A DNA stretch of 64,000 bases, from assembly GCA_963732655.1 (NCBI GenBank), contig CAVTAI010000013.1:558001-622000 (forward strand), in the 5' to 3' direction. The notes beneath the pieces are model-generated. The model had not been told where the DNA came from. It saw nothing but the letters and a program-made list of their open reading frames with translations, and made no database searches. A program made the translations under genes and the position numbers. The DNA comes from CAVTWS01 sp963732655. Lineage in GTDB: Bacteria; Actinomycetota; Acidimicrobiia; Acidimicrobiales; SHLQ01. Shown here piece after piece: positions 17,079-26,432 of the stretch (the stretch's first letter is position 1; each line of letters begins with the position of its first letter).

Positions 17079-17564
17079 ATGCCCATCTCGCGCCTCAACC
17101 ACGCCGTGCTGTACGTCCGCGACGCCCGGGCGCACGAATCGTTCTATGCGGAGGTGCTCGGCTTCTCCACGGTGATGGACCATCCCGGTGGGGCGTTCGT
17201 GTTCATGCGAGCTCCGGCGAGCGACAACCACCACGACATCGCCTTCTTCGCCATCGGCGCGGGCGCCGGGGCGTCGGCCGCGGGTCGGTCCACCGTTGGG
17301 ATGTACCACCTGGCCTGGGAGGTGCCCACCCTGGCCGAGCTCGAGGTCATGCGGGACAAGCTCTCGGTCGCCGGAGCGTTGATCGGCGCCTCGGACCATG
17401 GTGCCAACAAGTCCCTCTACGCCCGAGATCCTGACGGCCTCGAATTCGAGGTCATGTGGCTGGTGCCGTCCGAGCACTGGGGCGCCGCCGCCCACGAGGC
17501 CATCATCGAACCGCTCGACCTGGACGCCGAACGGGTGCGCTTCGCCTCGTTCGGCCTGTCGTGA
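17079..17564 (+). CDS. VOC-superfamily (glyoxalase/extradiol dioxygenase-like) protein
   Basis: 161 residues from ATG 17079. There are two betaalpha-beta-beta-beta modules: RLNHAVLYVRDARAHESFYA with the first metal-ligand His, and GMYHLAWEVPTLAELEVM with the second. ARDPDGLEFEVMW near the end supplies the Glu. This ligand pattern (His, His, Glu) fits a catechol 2,3-dioxygenase or glyoxalase-like metalloenzyme. It is the first gene of a tightly packed operon; the GntR gene begins inside its stop codon (GTGA). The operator at 17047 should control it. Substrate unknown. Confidence 0.85.
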   Translation: MPISRLNHAVLYVRDARAHESFYAEVLGFSTVMDHPGGAFVFMRAPASDNHHDIAFFAIGAGAGASAAGRSTVGMYHLAWEVPTLAELEVMRDKLSVAGALIGASDHGANKSLYARDPDGLEFEVMWLVPSEHWGAAAHEAIIEPLDLDAERVRFASFGLS

Positions 17565-18271
17565 CGCCCGCGTTCGCTCCCGTGTCACGGCGCACCGTGG
17601 CCGACGAGGTGCGCCTGGCCCTGCTGGCATCGATCCACGACGGGCGGCTCGCGCCTGGTGACACCATCCCCGCTGAACGGGTGCTGGGTGAGCAGTTCGG
17701 CGTGGCTCGCACGTCCGTTCGCGAAGCCCTCCAGCACCTGGTGTCCGCGGGAGTGGTGGAACGCCGGGGTAACCGCACGCTCGTCGTCGATCACCTCCCC
17801 GAGCTCGATCTGACCCCGACCGACGAGCGCAAGCGCCGCGTCAATCAGCTCTTCGAGACCCGCCGACTCATCGAGCTGCCCATGGTCGAGCTGGCCACCT
17901 GTCGCGCCACCAGCGCTGAGCGCGAGGCCCTCGTCGCGCTGGCCGCCGAGTTCGGGCCCGACCTGTCGGTCGACGAGTTCCGCCGGCTCGACCATGGGTT
18001 TCACGGCGCGCTCGCCGATTCCAGCGGCAACGAACTGCTCGCCGAGGTCTACGGCAAGGTCCTCGCCGCCCTGTTCAGCGACACCGCGTTCGACGAGCTC
18101 CTCCACGCCCCCGCCAATCGCGCGGAAGTGGCGGTCATCGTGGCGTGCGCGGGAGACGATCACCGCGCCATCGCCCGAGCCTTCGCCGCGGGCGATCCCG
18201 TGGGCGTAGTGGCGGCCGTCGAAACCCATCTCGCTGATGTCGAGACCCGAATGATCGAGCGCCTGGCATGA
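17561..18271 (+). CDS. GntR-family (FadR subfamily) transcriptional regulator
   Basis: 236 residues from GTG 17561, overlapping the VOC stop. The N-terminal winged helix is VADEVRLALLASIHDGRLAP followed by PAERVLGEQFGVARTSVREA, a standard GntR helix-turn-helix. The C-terminal all-helical FCD ligand-binding domain shows FETRRLIELPMVELA, DHGFHGALADSSGN with a metal-ligand-like His, and HRAIARAFAAGDPVGVV. FCD proteins bind organic acids and usually repress the operon they sit in. The palindrome at 17047, and its copy at 58954, are the obvious targets. Confidence 0.92.
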   Translation: MTPAFAPVSRRTVADEVRLALLASIHDGRLAPGDTIPAERVLGEQFGVARTSVREALQHLVSAGVVERRGNRTLVVDHLPELDLTPTDERKRRVNQLFETRRLIELPMVELATCRATSAEREALVALAAEFGPDLSVDEFRRLDHGFHGALADSSGNELLAEVYGKVLAALFSDTAFDELLHAPANRAEVAVIVACAGDDHRAIARAFAAGDPVGVVAAVETHLADVETRMIERLA

Positions 18272-18672
18272 CGGTGAACGCCAACGAGAACTACAACTAC
18301 TTCTTCGACGACGCCGCGTTCCAGGAGACCGATCGGCCCGGCTTCCGGCGGCGGGTCATCACCGGCGAGAGCGTGCAGCTGTGCTTCTGGCGCATCTCCG
18401 GCGGAGCGACCGGCTCGTTCCTGCACAACCACCCCGACCACGAGCAGCTGGGCATCGTCATCCGCGGCCAGCTCGACTTCCGGATCGGCGGCGAAGATGT
18501 CCAGGAGCGCACCGTCCTCAAGGAGGGCGAGGTGTACCTGGCGCCGCGGGGCGTGTGGCACGGCGACAGCATCTTCGGGGGCGACCCCGAGTACGGCGAG
18601 TGCTGGATCCTGGATGTGTTCAGCCCGCCCCGTGACGACCTGATGCCCGACCACCTCCGGGCCGAAGGGTGA
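18268..18672 (+). CDS. cupin-domain protein
   Basis: 134 residues, overlapping the GntR stop by four bases (ATGA). A single cupin barrel: motif 1 HNHPDHEQLGIVIRGQLDF supplies two His and one Glu, and motif 2 EGEVYLAPRGVWHGD supplies the distal His. This is a complete mononuclear metal site. The N-terminal segment (NYNYFFDDAAFQETDRPGF) is family-specific. Likely an isomerase, dioxygenase or sensor of the pathway substrate; the exact role cannot be read. Its stop overlaps the start of hyuA. Confidence 0.85.
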   Translation: MTVNANENYNYFFDDAAFQETDRPGFRRRVITGESVQLCFWRISGGATGSFLHNHPDHEQLGIVIRGQLDFRIGGEDVQERTVLKEGEVYLAPRGVWHGDSIFGGDPEYGECWILDVFSPPRDDLMPDHLRAEG

Positions 18673-20806
18673 CGACCATGCCCCCCTCGACGGATCACGA
18701 CTGGCGTCTGGCCGTGGACATCGGCGGAACCTTCACCGACGTGGTCCTCCTCGATGCCCGCTCCGGTCGGGTCGTCGTCGACAAGACGCTCACCACGCCC
18801 GCGGCACCCTTGGAGGGTGTCCGTACTGGCGTGGCCCCGTGCTGGCCAAGGCGGACGCCCTTCCGTCTGACATCTCGGCCCCGATCGTGCACGCCACGAC
18901 CCTCATCACCAACGCCCTGATCGAAGGCAAGACGGGCCGAGCCGGCTTGGTCACCACCGCCGGGTTCGGCGACACCCTGCTCATCCGCGATGAGCACCGG
19001 TACGACATGTACGACCTCCAGATCGAGTTCCCGGAACCTCCGATCGCCCGGTCGTTCACGTTCGAGATCGACGAGCGCACCCGGGCCACGGGCGAGGTGA
19101 TCGTCGCCCCGACGGATGCGGCGCTTTCTGACCTGGCCAGCTCGCTCCGGGCGGCCGACGTTGAAGCCGTCGCCGTCTGTCTGCTGAACGCCTACGCCAA
19201 CCCGGCGAACGAGCAGGTCGTCGCCAGGTACCTGCGCCACCACCTCGGGGTCCCCGTGTGCATCTCCGGCGAGGTCTCACCGCAGATCCGTGAGTACCCG
19301 CGTATGGTCACCACGGCGTGCAACGCGGCCACGATGCCGGTCATCGGGCCCTATCTGGACGAGCTCCAGAAGTGGCTGGCGGCCGAAGGATTTGGCGGGT
19401 CGGTGCTGATGATGCTTTCGAACGGTGGTGTCGTGTCGGCCGACGACGCCGCCCGGTTCCCGATTCGACTCGTGGAGTCGGGCCCGGCCGCCGGGGCGTT
19501 GGCTGGCTCCTGGTTTGCCCGGCGCCACGGCCTCGACCGCCTGCTCTGCTTCGACATGGGGGGCACGACGGCCAAGTCCTGCCTGATCCAGCATGGCGAG
19601 CCGGAGCTGACCAACACCTTCGAGGTGGCGCGCATCTACCGGTTCAAGAAGGGCTCCGGGTTCCCGTGCTCGGTCCCTTCCGTCGACCTGGTGGAGATCG
19701 GCGCCGGCGGCGGCAGCCTGGCGCGCGTCGACGATCTCGGCCTGCTCAAGGTCGGCCCGGAATCCGCCGGCGCCGAGCCCGGTCCATCCAGCTACGGACG
19801 GGGGGGAACCAAACCGGCCGTCACCGACGCCGATGCCCTGCTCGGCCTGTTGGACCCGGACTACTTCCTCGGCGGCGACATGGTGCTCGACGTGGCGGCA
19901 GCCGCCTCGGCCTTCGCGCCGCTGGCCCAAGCCCTCGAGCTCTCCGTCGCCGAGATCGCCGCGGGCGCCCACGACGTCGTCAACCAGAACATGGCGGCAT
20001 CGTCGAGCATGCACGGAGTCGAGCAGGGCGTCGACCTCCGTGGTGTGCCGATCATCGCGTTCGGAGGAGCCGGGCCGGTTCACGCCTGCGGCGTCGCCGA
20101 GTTGCTGGAGTCCGACACCGTCATCTTCCCGGTCAACGCCAGCGTGCTCTCGGCGTTCGGGACCCTCGTGACCCCGGTGCGCATCGACCTCGGTCGGAGC
20201 CTGGTCCAACGTCTCGATCGGCCCGACGACGGGGCGGCCGCCGACCGCGACGCCGTGCTCGACGCCTTGCGGGACGAGGGTCGCCGGGTGCTGTCCGCTG
20301 CGGGCGTGGCCGACGACGAGGTTCGATTCCGGTACGGCGTGGATGCCCGCTACGCCGGGCAGGGCAACGAGATCACCATCTGGGTGGGAGAGGGTGACCG
20401 GTGGCCGGCGACCGATGACGAGATGCACGACGCCTTCGAGGCCGAATACCGGCGGGTGTACGGCCTGACCATCCCCGATGTCGGCGTCGAGGCCGTGACG
20501 TGGCGTTTGTCGGCGTTCGCCCCGGCCGCTCCGACAGGACGTGACGGGAGTCTGGCCCTCGGTTCCGGCGCCACGGCGTCGGTCGGCGCCCCGCCTGAAC
20601 CGCACCACTTTCGGGCCGTTCGGTTCGGCCGGGCGTCGTCGTCCCCCGAGGTCCCGGTGTACCGCCGCGACACGTTGGTGCCCGGCGATCGGTTCGACGG
20701 CCCCGCCATCGTGGAGGAACGCGAGACCACCGCGGTCATACGGCCGGGGTGGTCCGTCGAGGTCGCCGGCGACGGCTCTCTGTTCGCCCGACGGGATGTA
20801 AGATGA
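18669..20806 (+). pseudogene. hyuA: hydantoinase/oxoprolinase A subunit (HyuA), one-base frameshift
   Basis: The N-terminus from GTG 18669 has the actin-like phosphate-binding motif LAVDIGGTFTDVVLLD. Near 18835-18839 (GGCCCCGTGC) one base is missing. The protein resumes as VLAKADALPSDISAPIVHAT and runs to 20806 with MGGTTAKSCLI, IGAGGGSLARVD and IAFGGAGPVHACGVAELLES. With one base restored it is about 712 residues, the normal HyuA/5-oxoprolinase/N-methylhydantoinase A length. The family performs ATP-dependent opening of lactam or hydantoin rings together with HyuB. The start overlaps the cupin gene, and hyuB follows after 30 bases. Confidence 0.9.
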
Positions 20807-20836
20807 GTTCTCGAAAACGGCACGCGGGGTGCGACG

Positions 20837-22405
20837 TTGGATGCGATCGAGCTCGAGATCTTGTGGCAGAGCCTCATCGCCACGGTCAACGAGCAGGCCA
20901 AGGCCCTCCAGCGCGCCGCCTTCAGTCCCATCGTCCGCGAGGCCGGCGACCTCGCCAACGCCGTGTTCGATCGGCGCGGTCGCATGGTCGCCCAGGCTGT
21001 CACGGGGACCCCAGGCCACATCAATTCCCTGGCCATCGGGGCCGCCAACATGTTGGCCGAGTACCCACCGGACACGTTGGTTCCGGGCGACGTCCTGATC
21101 ACCAACGACCCCTACAAGACCGCCGGCCAGCTGCTCGATGTCACGGTGCTCTATCCGGTGTTCCGGCGGGATCCGGCGACCGGGGAGAACCGGGTCATCG
21201 CCTTCTTCGGATCGACTATCCACCACACCGACGTCGGCGGGTACGGCATCGGGGCCGGCGGGCGCGATGTCTTCGAAGAGGGTCTGTGGATCCCGATCTG
21301 CAAGCTCATGAAAGCCGGGGAGCGCAACGACGACGTCTGGCGCTTCATCCTGAGCAACGTCCGCCAGCCCGATCACATGGCCGGCGACCTCCACGCCCAG
21401 ATGGCGTCCGGGGAGGTGGGCGCACAGCGGCTCACCGCATTGTGCAACCACCACGATCTGAACGACATCGAGGCCTTGGCCGACGAGATCATCCGGCGAT
21501 CCGAGGACGCCACCCGCGCCGCCATCAGCGCTCTGCCCGCTGGGCGCTACGAGGCGAGCGCGGTGCTCGACCTGGCGGACGGCAGCATCGTCGACATCGT
21601 GTGCGCGGTCATCGTCGACCCCGGCGCGGGCGAGATCACCGTCGACTACGAGGGCACGTCGCCGGCCAGTCCGTGGGGCATCAACGTCGTCAAGAACTAC
21701 ACCCACGCCTATACGACCTTCGCCGTGCGGTCCGTGTTGTGTCCCGACATCCCGAACAACCACGGCAGCTTGGCGCCGATCAAGGTCGAGGCCCCCACGG
21801 GCTCGATCGTCAACGCCGTTTCGCCGCAGCCCGGCACGGCCCGGCACGTCGTCGGCATGTTCCTGCCCAACGCGCTGTTGAAGGCGCTGGCCCAGGTTCG
21901 CCCCGATCAAGCCATGGCCGAGGGTTCGGGCGCGGTGTGGACCATGCAGGTGAGCGGCAACGAGCCCGACGGTTCGCCGTTCATCACCGCCATGTTCACC
22001 TACGCCGGTGGCGTCGGCGCGCGGGCGACCAAACCGGGCCTGTCGGCCTGCTCCTACCCGACCGGGGTGGCGGCCGTTCCACTCGAGGTGGTGGAGGCGT
22101 CGGCGCCGATCCGCTTCCTGCGCAAGGAGTTGCGAGACGGCTCCGGTGGCGCCGGCGGCCAGGTCGGTGGCCTGGGCCAGACGATCGAGTTCACCGTCGA
22201 CACCGATCGGCCGTGGCAACTCAACGCGGTCACGTCACGGTTGGCCGAAGCGCCCGCCGGGATCCTGGGTGGCGAGGCCGGGGCGACCGGCGCCTTCACC
22301 GTCAACGGTGAGCCGGTCCGCACGCAGCAGCGCATCACGCTCGCCGCGGGCGACATCGTTCGTCTCGATCTGCCCGGAGGAGGCGGTTATGGCCCCGCGG
22401 AGTGA
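20837..22405 (+). CDS. hyuB: hydantoinase/oxoprolinase B subunit (HyuB)
   Basis: 522 residues from TTG 20837. HyuB is the partner subunit of HyuA in N-methylhydantoinase, acetophenone carboxylase and 5-oxoprolinase-type enzymes. Family features include the opening MDAIELEILWQSLIATVNEQ, then SPIVREAGDLANAVFD, DVLITNDPYKTAGQLLDVTV, FFGSTIHHTDVGGYGIGAGG and the final PGGGGYG. It is intact, unlike hyuA. Its stop overlaps the Rieske oxygenase start by 17 bases. Confidence 0.93.
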   Translation: MDAIELEILWQSLIATVNEQAKALQRAAFSPIVREAGDLANAVFDRRGRMVAQAVTGTPGHINSLAIGAANMLAEYPPDTLVPGDVLITNDPYKTAGQLLDVTVLYPVFRRDPATGENRVIAFFGSTIHHTDVGGYGIGAGGRDVFEEGLWIPICKLMKAGERNDDVWRFILSNVRQPDHMAGDLHAQMASGEVGAQRLTALCNHHDLNDIEALADEIIRRSEDATRAAISALPAGRYEASAVLDLADGSIVDIVCAVIVDPGAGEITVDYEGTSPASPWGINVVKNYTHAYTTFAVRSVLCPDIPNNHGSLAPIKVEAPTGSIVNAVSPQPGTARHVVGMFLPNALLKALAQVRPDQAMAEGSGAVWTMQVSGNEPDGSPFITAMFTYAGGVGARATKPGLSACSYPTGVAAVPLEVVEASAPIRFLRKELRDGSGGAGGQVGGLGQTIEFTVDTDRPWQLNAVTSRLAEAPAGILGGEAGATGAFTVNGEPVRTQQRITLAAGDIVRLDLPGGGGYGPAE

Positions 22406-23600
22406 CCCTCGGTTGAACGACGATCTCCTGGTCGCCCTCGAGGCGTCCGTGACCGACGTGGCGAAGGCCCAGACCCTGCCGGCCGAGCTCTACACGTCCG
22501 AGGAGTTCCTGGCCTTCGAGAAGGAGGCGCTGTACGCGCACGAGTGGTTGTGCGTCGGCCGGGCGGATCAGATCCCCGAACCGGGCGACTGGTTCACCAT
22601 CACCTTGATCGACGAGCCGTTGATCGTGGTCCGCGGCAAGGACCACGAGATCCGATGCTTCTCGGCGGTCTGCCAGCACCGCGCCATGCAGGTCTGCGAA
22701 GGTTCGGGCAACACCGGGTCCTTCAAATGCCCGTATCACCACTGGATCTACGGCCTCGACGGCCGCCTGCTCGGGGCTCCGGCGATGGACCGTACGGACG
22801 GGTTCGACAAGGCCGACTGGGGCCTGCCCATCCTTCAGGTCGAGGTCTGGGCCGGGTTCGTGTTCGTGAACTTCGATCTGTCGGCCCCGCCGCTCGGGCC
22901 CACCCTGGCCCGGTACGAGAGCTACATCGCCAACTACGACCTCAGCACCGCCGTGTGCCCCGGCACCTTCACGCTGCCGGACATGCCGTGGAACTGGAAG
23001 GTCATGTTCGAGAACTTCAACGACGGCTACCACGCCAACCGGCTGCACCAGTTCGTCCAGGACTTCTGCCCGAGCGCCAACAGCGGCTTTCCCGAGCCGT
23101 GGTCCGATGACTCGGGCGTGATCTTCCGCACGGCGGGCTACACCCATATCGACGGTGGGTTCAACGCCACCCATCGCACGATCATGCCGCTGTTCCCCGG
23201 TCTCACCGAGGAGGACCGCATGCGGTCCACGTTCGCCCTCGTGCCCCCGACCCTGTGCTTCGGGACGGCGCCCGATCAGTGCTTCTTCTTCCTGATCCGT
23301 CCGAAGTCGGCCGGCACGATCGACGTCGAGATCGGCTACCTGTTCCACCCGTCGGCCCTCGACGATCCGCTGTTCGCCGAGAAGCTCGTCCTGTCCGACG
23401 CCGGGGTGCAGGTCTTCGTGCGCCAGGACCAGGACGCCACCACGAAGGTGCAACGGGGCCTCCGCTCGCGGTATGCGCCCCGGGGCCGTTATTCCTGGCA
23501 GGAGGAGAGCCACGTGCAGTTCAATCGGTGGCTCGTGCAGCGGTACCGCCGGCACTGGCCGTCCGAGGCGGTCACCGACGGGGGACCGTCGGCCGTATGA
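22389..23600 (+). CDS. Rieske non-heme iron oxygenase, alpha subunit
   Basis: 403 residues from ATG 22389. The N-terminal Rieske [2Fe-2S] domain has VCQHRAMQV (Cys-x-His) and FKCPYHHWIYG (Cys-x-x-His). The C-terminal catalytic domain shows ENFNDGYHANRLHQF, the facial triad pattern with two His. It has the size of aromatic-ring-hydroxylating and N-demethylating oxygenases. No ferredoxin or reductase gene is adjacent, so electrons must come from elsewhere. Within this operon an oxidative step on the imported heterocycle, or a demethylation, is plausible but inferred. Confidence 0.92.
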   Translation: MAPRSDPRLNDDLLVALEASVTDVAKAQTLPAELYTSEEFLAFEKEALYAHEWLCVGRADQIPEPGDWFTITLIDEPLIVVRGKDHEIRCFSAVCQHRAMQVCEGSGNTGSFKCPYHHWIYGLDGRLLGAPAMDRTDGFDKADWGLPILQVEVWAGFVFVNFDLSAPPLGPTLARYESYIANYDLSTAVCPGTFTLPDMPWNWKVMFENFNDGYHANRLHQFVQDFCPSANSGFPEPWSDDSGVIFRTAGYTHIDGGFNATHRTIMPLFPGLTEEDRMRSTFALVPPTLCFGTAPDQCFFFLIRPKSAGTIDVEIGYLFHPSALDDPLFAEKLVLSDAGVQVFVRQDQDATTKVQRGLRSRYAPRGRYSWQEESHVQFNRWLVQRYRRHWPSEAVTDGGPSAV

Positions 23601-23679
23601 GATCTCTGCCGGCCACCAGGCCGGTGGGAGGGGAACCGTTCGGGCTCGATCCGAACTGAACAGAGGGACAACGACAAAC

Positions 23680-24831
23680 ATGAGCAAACGACTGTTGAAA
23701 CTGCTGGCGGTGCTGGCTGCGTTCTCGTTCGTGGCTGCCTCCTGCGGCGACGACGACGACGATGACGACGCCGGCGCCGAATCCACCGATGCTGCGACCG
23801 ATGCGGCCGACGACGGCACGGGCGGTGACACCACGACCACGGGTGCCGCGGTCACTGTCGACCTCGACACCAACGGTGACGGCAGCGTGGTGTTCGGCGT
23901 CGCCGCCGCTGGCCCGCGCGACGACGGCGCCTACTACGAGGCCGTGGTCAGCGCCGTCACGGAAGCGTCGGCCGAGAACGGGTTCGGTGAGCCGATCGTC
24001 GTCGACAACATCGAGGCCGCCGATGCCGCCACCGCCATCGGCGACCTGGCCCAGCAAGGCGTGGATGTGATCATCATCGGCGCCAGCGAGATCGCCGAAC
24101 CGCTGCCCCAGCTCATCGCCGAGTACCCCGACATCTTCTGGTACTGCAACTGCGGCGCCGGCTTCCCGGCCGACCCCGGGCTGGCTCAGAGCCTCGACGA
24201 CGGTTCGGAGATCAACTACACCGCGGGGGTGGCCACTGGTCTGCTCCTGCAGGATTCCGGGGGGGACAGCGCGGTGTTCATCGGCTGCTGCGACCTGGGC
24301 TTCGAGAAGGAGTCGTACATGGCCTACGAGCTCGGCCTGCAATCGGTCGACCCGGCGTTCACCATGACGTACGTACAGACCGGTGACTTCCCGTTCGACT
24401 TCGACAACACGGCGAACGCCACCGAGGCGCTCAACCAAGCCGTCGCGGACGGCGCCGATGCCGTCTATCCGTTCCTCGGCGGCGCCCACCGGCCCATCGT
24501 GGAACTGGCCGAGGAGGCCGGGCTGATCACCATGTCCGCCGGCTCGTCGACCGTGTGCGACGACACCGAGGAGCTGGCCTACGACATCGCGGTGCGCTTC
24601 GACGGCGGTGACTACTTCCGGGCGTTGCTGCCGGAGATCCTCAGCGGCGAGCTGACCGAAGGCACGATCCGTACCTTCAAGGTCGGCGTGGATGCCGAGC
24701 CGGGCGCCGCGATCTGCGACGCCACACCGGATCAGCAGACGGCCATGGACGAGGCCTACGCGGCGATCGCCGCCGGCGACTTCGCGGCGGCGTTCGGCGA
24801 GATCAAGGGCACGGCCTACGCCGAAGGTTGA
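23680..24831 (+). CDS. BmpA/PnrA-type ABC transporter substrate-binding lipoprotein
   Basis: 383 residues from ATG 23680. The lipoprotein signal peptide is LLKLLAVLAAFSFVAASC, with the lipid-modified Cys at residue 22, followed by a low-complexity Asp/Thr linker. The mature part is a periplasmic-binding fold of the BMP family: VVFGVAAAGPRDDGAYYEAV, IGASEIAEPLPQLIAEYPDI, then GVATGLLLQ. BMP proteins bind nucleosides or related purine ligands. The two permeases and double ATPase that follow complete the importer. The stop overlaps the ATPase start (TGATG). Confidence 0.9.
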   Translation: MSKRLLKLLAVLAAFSFVAASCGDDDDDDDAGAESTDAATDAADDGTGGDTTTTGAAVTVDLDTNGDGSVVFGVAAAGPRDDGAYYEAVVSAVTEASAENGFGEPIVVDNIEAADAATAIGDLAQQGVDVIIIGASEIAEPLPQLIAEYPDIFWYCNCGAGFPADPGLAQSLDDGSEINYTAGVATGLLLQDSGGDSAVFIGCCDLGFEKESYMAYELGLQSVDPAFTMTYVQTGDFPFDFDNTANATEALNQAVADGADAVYPFLGGAHRPIVELAEEAGLITMSAGSSTVCDDTEELAYDIAVRFDGGDYFRALLPEILSGELTEGTIRTFKVGVDAEPGAAICDATPDQQTAMDEAYAAIAAGDFAAAFGEIKGTAYAEG

Positions 24832-26432
24832 TGCCATCATCCGATGATCGTGGCGACGGGGGGGCGACCGCCCCCTCGTCCGCCGCGGTTGCGCTCATGG
24901 CCATCACCAAGCGGTTCGGCAACGTGGTCGCCTGCGACGCCGTGGATCTGGCCCTTTACCCGGGACGGATCCACGGGATCCTCGGCGAGAACGGGGCCGG
25001 GAAATCGACGCTGATGAAGGTGCTGATCGGGCTCGTCCTGCCCGACGCGGGCCACATCGAGATCCGGGGTGAGCGGCGCCAGATCCGCGATCCGATCGAC
25101 GCCGCCGGTCACGGGATCGCCATGGTGCACCAGCACTACAGCCTCGTCGACACCTTGACGGTGTGGGAGAACGTTGCGCTCGGTGACTCGGGCCGCCTCG
25201 ATCCGGCGCCCGTGCGCGAGCGGGTGGGTGAGCTCAGTCGCCACTACGGGCTCGACATCGAACCCGACGCGCTGGTCGGTGACCTTCCGGCCGGGCTGCG
25301 TCAGCGCGTCGAGATCATCAAGTGCCTCCGCCGGGATCCTCAGATCCTCGTGTTCGACGAGCCGACCTCGGTGCTCACGCCGGAGGAGTCCGAACAGCTC
25401 TTCGTCGCGCTGCGCCGGGTGGTCGACGAAGAAGGCCGGGCCGTGGCCTTGGTCAGCCACAAGCTCGACGAGGTGTTGCACGCCACCGACGAGATCACGA
25501 TCATGCGGCGCGGCGCCGTGGTCGAGCGGGTGGCCACCGGGAATGCCACGGCCGCCGATCTCGCTCGCGCCATGGTGGGGCGGGCGGTGTCGCTCCGGGG
25601 CGAGGCGGCGGCGTTGGGTCTGTCCGACGAGCTGACGGCGAGCGATGCGCCGGCGCCCATCTCGGAGGGCACGGCTGCTCCCGTGTTGGCCCTGCACGAT
25701 GTCGTCGTGCGCCGACGCGATGGTCGCCGCCTCCTCGATGGTTTGACCATCGAGGTCCGGCCGGGCGAGATCGTCGGAGTCGCCGGGGTCGAGGGCAATG
25801 GTCAGCGCGCGCTGGCCGACCTGCTGTCGAGCCTCGAGCATCTCTCGGCGGGCCGGGTCGAGGTCGCCGGGCAGCGGGTTGTGGCCGGGCGGGCCGGCGC
25901 CATGGCCGACGCCGGTGTTGCGGTCATCCCCGAGGATCGCCACGACTCGGGCGTGGTCCTCGACATGACGGTGGCGGAGAACCTCTTCCTGGTCGACGTC
26001 GACTCGCATCACAGCTACGGCTGGCTCGACCGTCGCCGTATGCGGCAACGGGCCGAAGAGCTGGTCGATCGATTCGGCGTCCAGTGCGACGGCATCGACG
26101 CTCCGATGTGGTCGTTGTCGGGCGGGAACCAGCAGCGGGTGGTGCTGGCGCGCGAGCTGTCCCACGAACCCAAGGTGCTCGTCGCCGCGCAACCGACCCG
26201 AGGCCTTGATGTCGGCGCCATCGACTACATGAGCGCCCAGATCCGCCAGGTGGCCGAACGGGGGGTCGGCGTCCTGCTCATCTCCAGCGAGCTCGACGAG
26301 ATCCTCGATCTCGCGTCGCGCATCGTCGTCATCTTCGAGGGGCGCATCATCGGCGAGATGCCTCGATCCGAGGCCACGCGGGAGCGGCTGGGCCTGCTGC
26401 TCGGCGGGCGTGTGGAGGCGGACGTCTCGTGA
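24831..26432 (+). CDS. ABC transporter ATPase with two nucleotide-binding domains (nucleoside/sugar type)
   Basis: 533 residues from ATG 24831. First domain: Walker A GENGAGKSTLMKVL, signature LPAGLRQRVEIIKCL, Walker B ILVFDEPTSVLTPEE and SHKLDEVL. Second domain: a degenerate Walker A (GVEGNGQRALADLLS), signature LSGGNQQRVVLARELS and ISSELDEIL. This asymmetric two-domain layout is typical of the BmpA-NupP/NupQ class of nucleoside importers. The gene is translationally coupled to the binding protein before it and the permease after it. Confidence 0.93.
   Translation: MPSSDDRGDGGATAPSSAAVALMAITKRFGNVVACDAVDLALYPGRIHGILGENGAGKSTLMKVLIGLVLPDAGHIEIRGERRQIRDPIDAAGHGIAMVHQHYSLVDTLTVWENVALGDSGRLDPAPVRERVGELSRHYGLDIEPDALVGDLPAGLRQRVEIIKCLRRDPQILVFDEPTSVLTPEESEQLFVALRRVVDEEGRAVALVSHKLDEVLHATDEITIMRRGAVVERVATGNATAADLARAMVGRAVSLRGEAAALGLSDELTASDAPAPISEGTAAPVLALHDVVVRRRDGRRLLDGLTIEVRPGEIVGVAGVEGNGQRALADLLSSLEHLSAGRVEVAGQRVVAGRAGAMADAGVAVIPEDRHDSGVVLDMTVAENLFLVDVDSHHSYGWLDRRRMRQRAEELVDRFGVQCDGIDAPMWSLSGGNQQRVVLARELSHEPKVLVAAQPTRGLDVGAIDYMSAQIRQVAERGVGVLLISSELDEILDLASRIVVIFEGRIIGEMPRSEATRERLGLLLGGRVEADVS

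Noticed and set aside
19277..22219. A 980-codon reverse open frame across hyuA/hyuB
   Set aside because: Shadow of two clearly recognised genes on the other strand, with no domain or plausible start signal.
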